64,000 nt of DNA from Umezawaea beigongshangensis (GTDB lineage Bacteria > Actinomycetota > Actinomycetes > Mycobacteriales > Pseudonocardiaceae), in NCBI RefSeq assembly GCF_016464305.1, contig NZ_JAEIOJ010000016.1, forward strand, positions 1-64,000, read 5' to 3'. Under the pieces are notes generated by a model, which was not told the DNA's origin, searched no databases, and saw only the letters and a list, made by a program, of their open reading frames with translations. The position numbers were made by a program, and so were the translations under genes. Below are positions 8,713-17,106 of the stretch, one piece after another (position 1 is the first letter of the stretch; the number at the start of each line of letters is the position of its first letter).

Positions 8713-9672
8713 TCAGATCCGGCCGACGCCGACGCCCGCCGGAACGGTGTCGGGCAGGCTGGCGGCGCTGTCGGGGGTGTAGGCGTAGTGGGTGCGCGGC
8801 TCCACCACGGTGCCGAGCGTCTCGGGGGTGCCGGAGCGGACGTAGACGTTGCCGCGCTCGACCACGCGCCCCGGCCCGCTCTCGTCGTAGCCGGAGCGGA
8901 TCGGGTGGGGGACGTTCTCGAAGTAGTTGGCCTCGACCAGGACCCCCGCGTTCTCTGTCGACGCGACGCCGTAGACGGTGTTGTTGCGGAAGTAGTTGTT
9001 GTAGACGTGGATCGGCTCGCCGAAGCGGACCCTCGGGTGCCGTTGCGCGGTGCCGTCGAAGAAGTTGTGGTGGAACGTCACCCGGAGCTTGCCGGTGTCC
9101 TGGCCCGCATTGGAGTCGGAGTGACCCAGCAGCGCGGTCTTGCTGTGGTCGTGGAAGTGGTTCCACGAGACGGTGATGTGGTCCGCGCCGCGGACGATGT
9201 CGATCAGCCCGTCGGCGCCGCCGCTGAGGTCGCAGTGGTCGATCCAGACGTGGTGCGAGGACTGCTGGATGCTGATCGCGTCGTCGTCCGCGCCGGTGAA
9301 CCGGAGGTTGCGGATGATCACGTTCTGCCTGCGGTACAGGTCGAGGCCGCCGCCGGTGATCTCGGCGGTCGACCCCAGCCCGATGATCGTCTTGTTCGAC
9401 CGCACGCCCTGCTTGCTGCTGATCCGCATCACCCCGTCGACCTGGATGACGTACGGCTCGTTGCGGTCGCAGTAGTCCAGGAACGCGTCCGCGTCCCGCA
9501 CCGTGACGACCGGGCCGCCCGCGCCGCCGGTGGTGCCGTTCTGGCCGAGCGAGTTCACCCCGGCGAAGCCGTCGGCGGTGGCGAGCGGGGCCGCCCACGC
9601 GGGCTTGGTGGTCGTGGCCAGCGCGGTCGCGGCGGCGCCCGCGAGGAGCGCCCGTCGGCTGATGCTGCTCAT
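8713..9672 (-). CDS. Secreted pectate lyase, family PL1, Tat-exported (copy 2 of 4)
   Basis: 319 residues from the ATG at 9672; the frame extends upstream into the previous gene's sequence without need. Tat signal SRRALLAGAAATALA, then the mature start APLATADGFAGV. PL1 motifs: WIDHCDLSGGADGLIDIVR, VSWNHFHDHSK, and FHHNFFDGTAQRHPRVRFG. It is 19 bp upstream of copy 3 and 13 bp downstream of copy 1, so all four genes probably form one transcript. Confidence 0.92.
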   Translation of the reverse strand: MSSISRRALLAGAAATALATTTKPAWAAPLATADGFAGVNSLGQNGTTGGAGGPVVTVRDADAFLDYCDRNEPYVIQVDGVMRISSKQGVRSNKTIIGLGSTAEITGGGLDLYRRQNVIIRNLRFTGADDDAISIQQSSHHVWIDHCDLSGGADGLIDIVRGADHITVSWNHFHDHSKTALLGHSDSNAGQDTGKLRVTFHHNFFDGTAQRHPRVRFGEPIHVYNNYFRNNTVYGVASTENAGVLVEANYFENVPHPIRSGYDESGPGRVVERGNVYVRSGTPETLGTVVEPRTHYAYTPDSAASLPDTVPAGVGVGRI

Positions 9673-9685
9673 GTGCCCGTCCTCC

Positions 9686-10708
9686 TCAGACTCGGCCGAC
9701 ACCCGCACCGGCTGGCACGACGGTCGGGACCTCGACGGCCCGGTGCGGTGCGTAGGCGTAGTAGGTGCGCGGCTCGACGACGGTCCCGCGCACCTCGATC
9801 TCGTGGTTGCACTCGACGAGGACGTTGTCCCTGGCGACCATCCGGCCGAGGTCACCGCTGAAGTCGACCCGGCCGGGGTTGTTGACGCTGAAGAAGTAGT
9901 TGCCCTCCAGCACCACGCCCGCGTTCATCGCCGACGCGACGCCGTAGCTGTTGTCCCGGTAGTAGTTGTTGTAGACGTGCACCGACTCGCCGAAGCGGAC
10001 TCGCGGGTTGCGCTGATCGGAACCGTCGAAGTAGTTGTGGTGGTAGGTCACCCTGAGGCGCCCTGCGTCCTGCGCCGAGTTGTCGTCGTCGTGCCCGAGC
10101 AACAACGTCTTGTCGTGGTCGTGGAACCTGTTCCAGGAAACGGTGATGAAATCGGACCCGCGTTTGACGTCGACGGCTCCGTCATCACCGTCGGAGAAGT
10201 CGTTGTGGTCGATCCAGATGTGGTGGCTGAACATCTGCACGTTGATCAGGTCGTCGGTGGCGCCGGTGATCGACAGGTTCCGGATGATCACGTTGTGCAC
10301 CGCGTTCGCGGGCGGCGAGATCACGTCGTCGTCCACCGGGAGCCCGATGTTCAGCCCGCCGCCGACCAGTCGGGCGTCACCGCCGAGGCCGACGATCGTC
10401 TTGTCGGAAGCGACGTCGTGCATCCCGTCGCTGGTGCCGGTGGGCAGCGCGATCGTGCCGCGGACCTGCACCACCAGTGGTTCTGGTCGAGCGATGAAGT
10501 CCAGGAACTGCGCGGTCGTCGTCGCCGTGACCACCGCGCCCCCCGCCCCGCCGATGGTTCCGCCCTGCCCCAGCGCGGTCACGCCGGCGAACCCGTCGGC
10601 GGCGGGCCCGGCCGCCGTGGCGGGCGGTGCCCCGACCACGGCCACCACCACGGTCACCACCACCGCGACCCGTGCGAGGGCGCGTTCGTACCCGACGTGC
10701 GTCCGCAT
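9686..10708 (-). CDS. Secreted pectate lyase, family PL1 (copy 1 of 4, promoter-proximal)
   Basis: 340 residues with a Sec-type leader (hydrophobic stretch RVAVVVTVVVAVVG, cleavage near ATAAGP). PL1 motifs: WIDHNDFSDGDDGAVDVKR, VSWNRFHDHDK, and YHHNYFDGSDQRNPRVRFG. Copies 1 and 4 share the SSDKT/GGGLNIGLPV and NVQMFSHH features, while copies 2 and 3 share NHFHDHSK. The array therefore looks like an A-B-B-A set rather than a simple recent duplication. AAAGGACG precedes the ATG. The 208 bp upstream must hold the promoter. Confidence 0.92.
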   Translation of the reverse strand: MRTHVGYERALARVAVVVTVVVAVVGAPPATAAGPAADGFAGVTALGQGGTIGGAGGAVVTATTTAQFLDFIARPEPLVVQVRGTIALPTGTSDGMHDVASDKTIVGLGGDARLVGGGLNIGLPVDDDVISPPANAVHNVIIRNLSITGATDDLINVQMFSHHIWIDHNDFSDGDDGAVDVKRGSDFITVSWNRFHDHDKTLLLGHDDDNSAQDAGRLRVTYHHNYFDGSDQRNPRVRFGESVHVYNNYYRDNSYGVASAMNAGVVLEGNYFFSVNNPGRVDFSGDLGRMVARDNVLVECNHEIEVRGTVVEPRTYYAYAPHRAVEVPTVVPAGAGVGRV

Positions 10709-10916
10709 TTTGGTCGTCCTTTCGAGAATACGGCTCGCGTACGGCGGCGGCGTTGGGAAATCGCTTTCCTGATTCGGACCATAAGACTTGTGTTTCCGGT
10801 GTGTCAACGTCGCGTCACATATGAGAACCGGTTCACGTACGTGGTCTTGCCGGTTGCTTCTCGGCGGTGTTCGAATGGTCCTTCCGGTCGATTGATTCGA
10901 GGTTGTGGAGAATAGT

Positions 10917-11697
10917 GAGCCCTTTCCAGCCTCATCCGGCAGCGTGGTGGAGTGCGGGGACGGCTCGGGTCAGGTTGGTGATGCGGGTGGTGGAGCAGCG
11001 GAGTCTGCGTAGCAGCCGCCAGGTCTTCGTGATGGAGACCGCCCGTTCGCTGAGGGCGTGGATGCGGGCGTGGGAGCGGTTGACCGCCTGTTGGCCGGGT
11101 GAGAGGTTGTGTCACGTGCCGCGGTCAGGTCGTGGGCTGAACCGGGCAGTGCGGGCGAGGTTCACAGCAGACGCCCGGCGGGGTCGGTGATGACGTGGAC
11201 GTTCGTGCCGTGTCGCTCGTGTCTTCCCGGAGTGGTAGGGGCGGTCGACGGCGATGCGGTCGATCTGGAGCAGGGTGCCGTCGAGGATGACGTGGGTCTT
11301 GCGGCTGGCGACTTTCACGGCTTCGGTCAGGTCCGGGGCCGGGTCGGCCAGGAGTTGGACGGCTCCGTGGGTGTAGCGGCGGACGGTGGCCGGGGGCGAT
11401 GCCGATGCCGGCGGCGAGGCGGGTGCGGGTGTCGCCGCAGCGCAGGTGGGCCAGGACCAGCAGTGCCTGGCGTCCGGGGTCGAGCCCGCGCCACCTGCTG
11501 CCGATCCGGCGCCGATGCGCGGTCAGCTCCTGGGCGAGGACCTGAAGGTGCGCACTGGACAGGTCGATCGCGGACGGGCAGACAAGCACACGAAGCTCCT
11601 GGCGATGGCCTTGCTCTTGGTCGACAAGTCATCTACCAGGAGCTTCGCCACGTCTCCATCACGACCGCAGCCCACGCCACCAGATTGGAAAGGGCTC
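10917..11697 (-). mobile_element. Degenerate IS element 'IS-A', IS5-like transposase in broken frames
   Basis: A 781-bp element with terminal inverted repeats GAGCCCTTTCCA at both ends. The transposase reads on the minus strand from about 11589: SAIDLSSAHLQVLAQEL, a helix-turn-helix-like part, then RQALLVLAHLRCGDTRTRLA. It breaks frame soon after; DDE-endonuclease-like pieces (THVILDGTLLQIDRIAVDRP near 11230-11300) lie in another frame. Not functional. Its outer end abuts IS-B copy 1. Confidence 0.75.
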
Positions 11698-12115
11698 AGT
11701 GAGCCTTTTCCATCGTGACGTCGCAGGTCACGGCGCGGACTGAGCAGTGGGGAGCGGCGGGCGAGACTCCCGGTAAGACAGCAGTCGACCAAGATCCGAT
11801 GCCCCAACCGGGAGCCTCGCCGTGCTGTCTTACCCTGCCGCGATTCCGCTGTCCAACCACACCCTCATCCGCCCGGGCGACCTGATCCGTGCGGAGCACG
11901 TGCGCCGTCGATCCCGTTGGCGGCGGCTCGATTCCGGCCGCCAGGCGCTGCTCGTTCTCGCCCACCTGCGCAGGCGGTGACACCTTTGCCCGACTCGCCG
12001 CCGGGTTCGGAGTCTCCTGCAGTACCGCCTGGCGCTACGTCCGCGAAGCGGTGGACCTTCTCGCCGCCCTGGCCGACGACGCCGCCGCCAACCACGATGA
12101 AAAAGGCTCACTGAG
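11695..12115 (+). mobile_element. Internally deleted copy of 'IS-B' (MITE-like, about 420 bp)
   Basis: 23-bp terminal inverted repeats with one mismatch (11695-11717 and 12093-12115). The left 300 bp encodes the transposase N-terminus (IPLSNHTLIRPG, RQALLVLAHLRR) with a premature stop. The fragment reading FARLAAGFGVSCSTAWRYV then jumps directly to the right end. The DDE domain is deleted, so only the ends and about 130 codons remain. Its left half is closely similar to IS-B copy 2 at 15157. It has cut off the HINT gene that follows. Confidence 0.75.
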
Positions 12116-12361
12116 CGCGGCTCGCAGGAGTTGACCGCGACCGACGGGCACCCGTTCTGGATCGATGACCAGCGAAGTTGGGTCAACGCCGAAGACCTTG
12201 AGGTGGGTGACCGCCTGCGAACAGCGGACGGTTCTACTGCCCTCGTCTCCGACTCAGACGTTCGCAGTGAAGTTCTGAAGGTCTACAACCTCACGGTGGA
12301 CGGTATCCGTACCTTCTATGCGGGTATTCCCAACGAGTCTTTTGGTTCACAATTGTGTTGA
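12113..12361 (+). pseudogene. C-terminal remnant of a polymorphic-toxin HINT (pretoxin) domain
   Basis: Directly after the IS-B end the frame reads QELTATDGHPFWIDD, a W..A.DLEVGDRL segment and VYNLTVDGIRTFYAG. This is the classic end of a PT-HINT autoprotease domain found before the toxic tip of secreted polymorphic toxins. Everything N-terminal is lost at the IS junction. A one-base shift at about 12330-12345 (AACGAGTCTTTTGG) knocks the frame off the expected LLVHNC ending, which is found instead in the next frame. HINT and toxin tip are therefore no longer fused. Confidence 0.75.
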
Positions 12362-12698
12362 AGTTCCGAATTTGCTGTATCATTACACTAACCAAAAGGG
12401 GCGTGGTAAAATTCTCGAAAGTAACCAGCTTTACCCTTCATTAAAGTCTGGCAATCCAAAAGATGCGCGCTATGGAGACGGTCAATATCTCACCGACATC
12501 AAGCCTGGAGAAAAAACTTTGGGGCAGTTGTCGGCCGCTTTTCTGCGGATTCCGTGGGCGGGGGAGAAGTTTACGCACTCCATCGAGGTGGATGTTCGTG
12601 ACCTTGATGTAGTGCAAGGCAGATTAGGAGTCTATGTCGTGTCGAACAGTAAGCCGCTCGACTTGGCAGGTAGGATACTGGGTTCCGGGAGGAACTGA
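12318..12698 (+). CDS. Orphaned HYD1-type ADP-ribosyltransferase toxin domain
   Basis: 126 residues from an ATG at 12318. It opens with LLVHNC, the HINT/toxin junction. The body YHYTNQKGRGKILES and the later PKDARYGDGQYLTDIKPG match the HYD1-signature ART toxins (Tox-ART-HYD1) carried at the tips of polymorphic toxins. HYT and the YGDGQYL region are the family landmarks. It was originally part of a large secreted protein; as it stands it has no export signal and no good ribosome site. The immunity candidate starts 1 bp after its stop. Base composition is visibly more AT-rich than the surroundings, as expected for a horizontally exchanged cassette. Confidence 0.7.
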   Translation: MRVFPTSLLVHNCVEVPNLLYHYTNQKGRGKILESNQLYPSLKSGNPKDARYGDGQYLTDIKPGEKTLGQLSAAFLRIPWAGEKFTHSIEVDVRDLDVVQGRLGVYVVSNSKPLDLAGRILGSGRN

Positions 12699-12699
12699 C

Positions 12700-12990
12700 A
12701 TGATTTATGTGCGAGTTGAATGGTTGCGCGATTCGGCGGATGACCCAGTTCTGTATCTCAGTGAAATTGGGGAGGATCGGTATGAGGTAAGAAAAGTGCA
12801 GGTTTATGCGGATGGCACCGGGGAGTGGGCGGATCATGAACATGAAACTGACACGGTCGGCTTGTCGGAGATCGCCTTTTCTTCGTTGAAAGAAATTTCC
12901 GAGCAAGCTGAATTTCGCGCACAGGTCATAGATTTCGAGGAGTTCGAGCAGGTATGGAATGCTGTTCGCGTCGACGGGCGAATGCCGTGA
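12700..12990 (+). CDS. DUF6881-like protein, probable cognate immunity protein
   Basis: 96 residues from ATG 12700 with GGGAGGAAC upstream. It opens MIYVRVEWLRDSADDPVLYL and continues EDRYEVRKVQVYADG, the pattern of small acidic DUF6881 proteins, which commonly sit right after polymorphic toxin tips. The gene starts 1 bp after the HYD1 domain's stop, the usual toxin-immunity layout. It is acidic and cytosolic with no signal peptide. The immunity role is inferred from position; the family resemblance is from memory. AT-rich like the toxin piece. From 12991 to 13160 nothing is seen. Confidence 0.65.
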   Translation: MIYVRVEWLRDSADDPVLYLSEIGEDRYEVRKVQVYADGTGEWADHEHETDTVGLSEIAFSSLKEISEQAEFRAQVIDFEEFEQVWNAVRVDGRMP

Positions 12991-13160
12991 AGTAGAAACC
13001 GGCGATATAAAAATATCAGTTGATACTTGATGACATAGGGGTTATTTCAGTCTGACATCTTACGCTTCATCTATTGAGTCGAAAGTGATCGACTTCCTGT
13101 AGGTTGATCACTCGTGATCGTGTGGGGTTCCAAAAGTCAGCCATGTGGCCTGACCTGCGA

Positions 13161-14233
<1,073 letters not shown>

Positions 14234-14897
14234 TCACGATCATGCTCCTACGGCACGTGATGCCCGATCGCCGCAGCTCAGCGTCTCAGTGCAGAGTTCT
14301 GGCACCCCACAGGCACCGGTACGTGCTGCGCGGGCTGTTGCTGTGCGGGTTGTGCGGGCGGCGGATGCAGGGGCAGTTCAGCGGGAAGGGCCTGTACTGC
14401 CGGTGCCGTTTCGCCCAGGAGTACGGGCTGGTCAACAAGGTCGAACACCCGCGCAACGTCTACCTGGCCGAGCGGGACCTGCTCGGTCCTCTGGACGACT
14501 GGCTGGCGCTGGTGTTCGCGCCGCACCGGTTGTCCGACACCGTGGACGCGCTCTACCGCTCGCAACCCGACCTGGAGGAAGATCCGGCGACGCTGGACGC
14601 GCGGCGGGTCGTGGCGGAGTGCGATCGGAAGCTGGAGCGGCACCGAGCGGCGTTGGAGGCCGGCACCGATCCGCGGTTGGTGGCGCGCTGGACCGCCGAG
14701 GTGTCGGCGCGGCGGGCGGAGGCGCTGTCGCGGTCGCGGGCCGCTGTCGGGCGGGAGCGGATGACCAGGGAGCAGATCGCGACGATGGTCGCGGCGCTGG
14801 GCGACGTGCGCCAGGTGCTCGGCAACGCCGATCCCGACGACGAGGCGGAGGTGTACCGGCAGTTGCGGTTGTCCGCGACGTACCACCCCGGAAAACG

Positions 14898-14935
14898 AAC
14901 TGTGCGGGTCGAGACAAGTCTCGACCCGCACAGTT
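14898..14935. repeat. Perfect 18-bp inverted repeat with AA loop at recombinase 3' end
   Basis: Arms 14898-14915 and 14918-14935 match exactly around an AA loop. It could terminate the recombinase transcript or be part of the attachment region; a similar hairpin occupies the same relative place at 52353-52381. Confidence 0.7.
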
Positions 14936-14948
14936 GGGGTTGTGGTGC

Positions 14949-14967
14949 GTGTCCGAGGGGCGACTTG
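14949..14967. repeat. Imperfect copy of the tRNA-Leu 3' end (candidate left attachment site)
   Basis: 18 of 19 bases (GTGTCCGAGGGGCGACTTG) match 52402-52420, which covers the 3' end of tRNA-Leu(GAG), in the same orientation. It lies directly after the old recombinase stump, just as the right copy lies at the end of the newer recombinase. Confidence 0.6.
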
Positions 14968-14993
14968 CGCACTATCCACACGCCTCAGCCTGT

Positions 14994-15156
14994 GAACCAT
15001 TTCCAACCTGGCGGTGGCGGGCTGGAGACATGACGAAGCTCCTGGTAGATGACTTCTCGACCAAGAGCAAGGCCATCACCAGCAGTTGCGTGTGCTTGTG
15101 TACCCATCCGCGATCGACCTGTCCAGTTCGCACCTGCAGTTCCTCGCCTGGGAACT
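14994..15156 (+). mobile_element. 5' fragment of a second 'IS-A' copy, cut by IS-B
   Basis: This segment matches the outer end of the 10917-11697 element read on the opposite strand. The terminal repeat is GAACCATTTCC, followed by ACGAAGCTCCTGGTAGATGA, then the start of the transposase (YPSAIDLSSSHLQFLAWEL). It ends where IS-B copy 2 begins, so IS-B inserted into it. Confidence 0.7.
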
Positions 15157-16038
15157 GAGCCATTTTCATCGTGACGTAGCAGGTCACGGTGCAGGATGAG
15201 TAGCGGGAGCGCGGTGGGCGAGGTTCCAGGTAAGGCAGCAGTCGACCAGGATCCGATGCCTCGACCGGGAGCCTCGCCATGCTGTCACGCCCTGCCACGA
15301 TTCCGCTGTCCAACCGCACCCTCGTCCGTGCAGAGCGGCGCGGTGGCGGCGGCTCGATCCCGGTCGTCAGGCGCTGCCCCTGCTCACGTACCTGCGCGAC
15401 GGCGACACCCACAACCGCCTCGCCGTCGAGTTCGGCATCTCCTGCAGCACCGCTTGGCGCTATGTTCGTGAAGCGGTGGACCTGCTCGCCGTCCTAACCG
15501 ATGATCTCCACGCATCTGGTGAACGCGCCGCGCGACTGGCCTACGCGATCCTGGACGGCACCCTGGTCTCGATCGACTGTATGACCGACCAGAAGCCGTA
15601 CTACTCGGGTAAGCGCCATCGCCACGGCGTCAACGTCCAGGTTCTCGCCGCCCCAGCCGGTCGGCTGGGGCGCGCCTCGGCGGCACTGCCCGGCACCGTC
15701 CACGACTTGGTCTCGGCCCGCGTCCACGGCCTGGCCGACATGCTGACCGCCCACAGCGTCACCACGTTTGCCGACAACATGTACCAGGGTCGAGCAGCAT
15801 GGTGAGCACCCTGTTTAAGCGCCACGCCACACGCCCCCACCTGTCACGCGGGCAGAAGACGGTCAACCGTGCCCACGCCCGCATCCATGCGCTCGGCGAA
15901 CGCGCCGTCCCGCTGCTCAAGGGTTGGAATGTCCTGGCCAAGCTACGCTGCGGTCCGCGTCGAGCCACTGCGATCATCGCGGCCATCCTCGTTCTGCACC
16001 ACACCGAGGCTCGCCGCCAACCACGATGAAGAGGGTTC
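15157..16038 (+). mobile_element. 'IS-B' copy 2, near full length, transposase frameshifted
   Basis: 882 bp with 17-bp imperfect terminal inverted repeats (15157-15173 and 16022-16038). The transposase starts at 15279 (PATIPLSNRTLVR), shifts frame at about 15345, and continues as EFGISCSTAWRYVREAVDLL, AYAILDGTLVSID and SGKRHRHGVNVQVL, a DDE_Tnp_4-like (IS5-type) catalytic region. It shifts again near 15795 and finishes NRAHARIHALGERAVPLLKG. Two frameshifts make it inactive alone. The 232 bp to the next gene show nothing. Confidence 0.75.
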
Positions 16039-16270
16039 ATCACTTCGGAAGTGGCGATACCTCACTCGTAGCCGCGGCCGGACGGACGTCGTCCTCCACG
16101 GCGGAGGTCCTCGGAGCCGTGAACTCCGCGTGTCCGACGAGATGCCCGTACATCGCGCTCATAGCCGACCGTCCTACTCATCGACCCGACGCGCGGGTTC
16201 TGTGTCGGGTCAGTGAAAGACCTCGCAGTCCGCGTATGCTCGCTTCGGTCGATGCGAGGGGAAAAAAGTC

Positions 16271-17014
16271 ATGCCGGATTCTGAGGTGAACGGGGCGCGG
16301 CTCTGTAAAAAAAGACTCGTCGAGGGTGCTCCGTCAAATCGTTCAGATGCAGAAACAGTGTTTTCAGCGGTTTTTGGAACGGTTCGCCGTGGGCTCGCGA
16401 TCGCCCTGTTGGATCCAGGCAATCAGACTACGGTGAGTCCTGGTGCAACAAGGCTCCTGTGGCTTAAGCACATTGACCGATACGGGACGGTGGTCGAGCG
16501 AGACGATGGTCTGGACGTCTGGCGGCATGGAGTCAGGCAGAAGCACCTCCTGAAAGCGGGGGATGTTCTGTTATCCGAAGTCGTGACCGCGGACCGACCC
16601 AAGTGTGCTCTGGTGAGGGAAGAGGATCTGCCGGCGGCCGCAGTGGGCAGCATTCTCGTTCTTTCGCCTGTGCGGGCCGTTGCCACAGAGCACATGCAAC
16701 TAATCTTGACGTTCTTACGTTCGCCTGCGGTGGGGAAGCTAGCGACAGGTGCAACCGGACGGCGTCGTCTGCATTCGGCAACTCTCGCATCTCTGAACCT
16801 GCCACAACCTGACGACGAACTCTCGGCAGCGCTGCACGACCTGGAATTGTCCCGAAGCAGGATGAAGACGTGGGCCGATGACGCGGCGTACCTCACCCGG
16901 ACCGCTCTTGACGACGGTGTGATCAGCAGTAAGAAGCGGCAGTCGATCATTGATGCGGCCGCAGTGCTGCGTCTGCGATGCGAGGCGGCTGCCGCCGTGG
17001 ATACCGCTAAGTGA
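16271..17014 (+). CDS. HsdS-like stand-alone DNA-recognition protein (half specificity subunit)
   Basis: 247 residues, resembling one target-recognition domain plus spacer of a type I restriction S subunit. RLLWLKHIDRYGTVV corresponds to the usual strand after the N-terminal helix. LLKAGDVLLSEVV leads on to ALVREEDL and SILVLSP, and LRSPAVGKLATGATG then LHSATLASLNLPQPDDEL matches the TRD end. A C-terminal helix follows. Full HsdS proteins have two such halves, so this is half length. No HsdM or HsdR is nearby; it faces the BREX-2 operon tail-to-tail, 92 bp away. It may give or modulate recognition for PglX or another methyltransferase; that is inference. AT content is higher than its neighbours. 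Confidence 0.65.
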   Translation: MPDSEVNGARLCKKRLVEGAPSNRSDAETVFSAVFGTVRRGLAIALLDPGNQTTVSPGATRLLWLKHIDRYGTVVERDDGLDVWRHGVRQKHLLKAGDVLLSEVVTADRPKCALVREEDLPAAAVGSILVLSPVRAVATEHMQLILTFLRSPAVGKLATGATGRRRLHSATLASLNLPQPDDELSAALHDLELSRSRMKTWADDAAYLTRTALDDGVISSKKRQSIIDAAAVLRLRCEAAAAVDTAK

Positions 17015-17106
17015 ACCGTCCACCGTTGTGGCCTGGTGCAGGCGGAGCAGCCGAGAAGATTGGCAGGCAAAGGGCTGCTCCGCCGATGTGATCGGTGGAC
17101 GACTAC

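Larger units (their letters stand above)
14242..14967 (+). pseudogene. C-terminal stump of a large serine recombinase
   Basis: Only the distal half remains. There is a zinc-ribbon-like segment (LLLCGLCGRRMQGQF then YCRCR), HPRNVYLAERDLLGPLDDWL, a long charged coiled coil (about 14570-14760) and MTREQIATMVAALGDVRQVL. This is the same architecture as the recombinase at 50650-52421 (HPNNVYLPEAAVLEPLGKWL). The catalytic N-terminal domain is missing; the broken IS lies immediately upstream. Like the other recombinase, its 3' end carries a hairpin and then runs into a tRNA-Leu-like sequence. Read here as the integrase of an older element at the same site. Confidence 0.75.

Noticed and set aside
6712-10708. 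Carbohydrate-binding modules on the pectate lyases
   Set aside because: Each protein ends right after the lyase beta-helix (GVGR(I/V) or GTGKI); there is no room for an extra module.
11695-12115. CRISPR-like repeat unit
   Set aside because: Repeats here are IS termini; no regular spacer array of any kind was found in the window.
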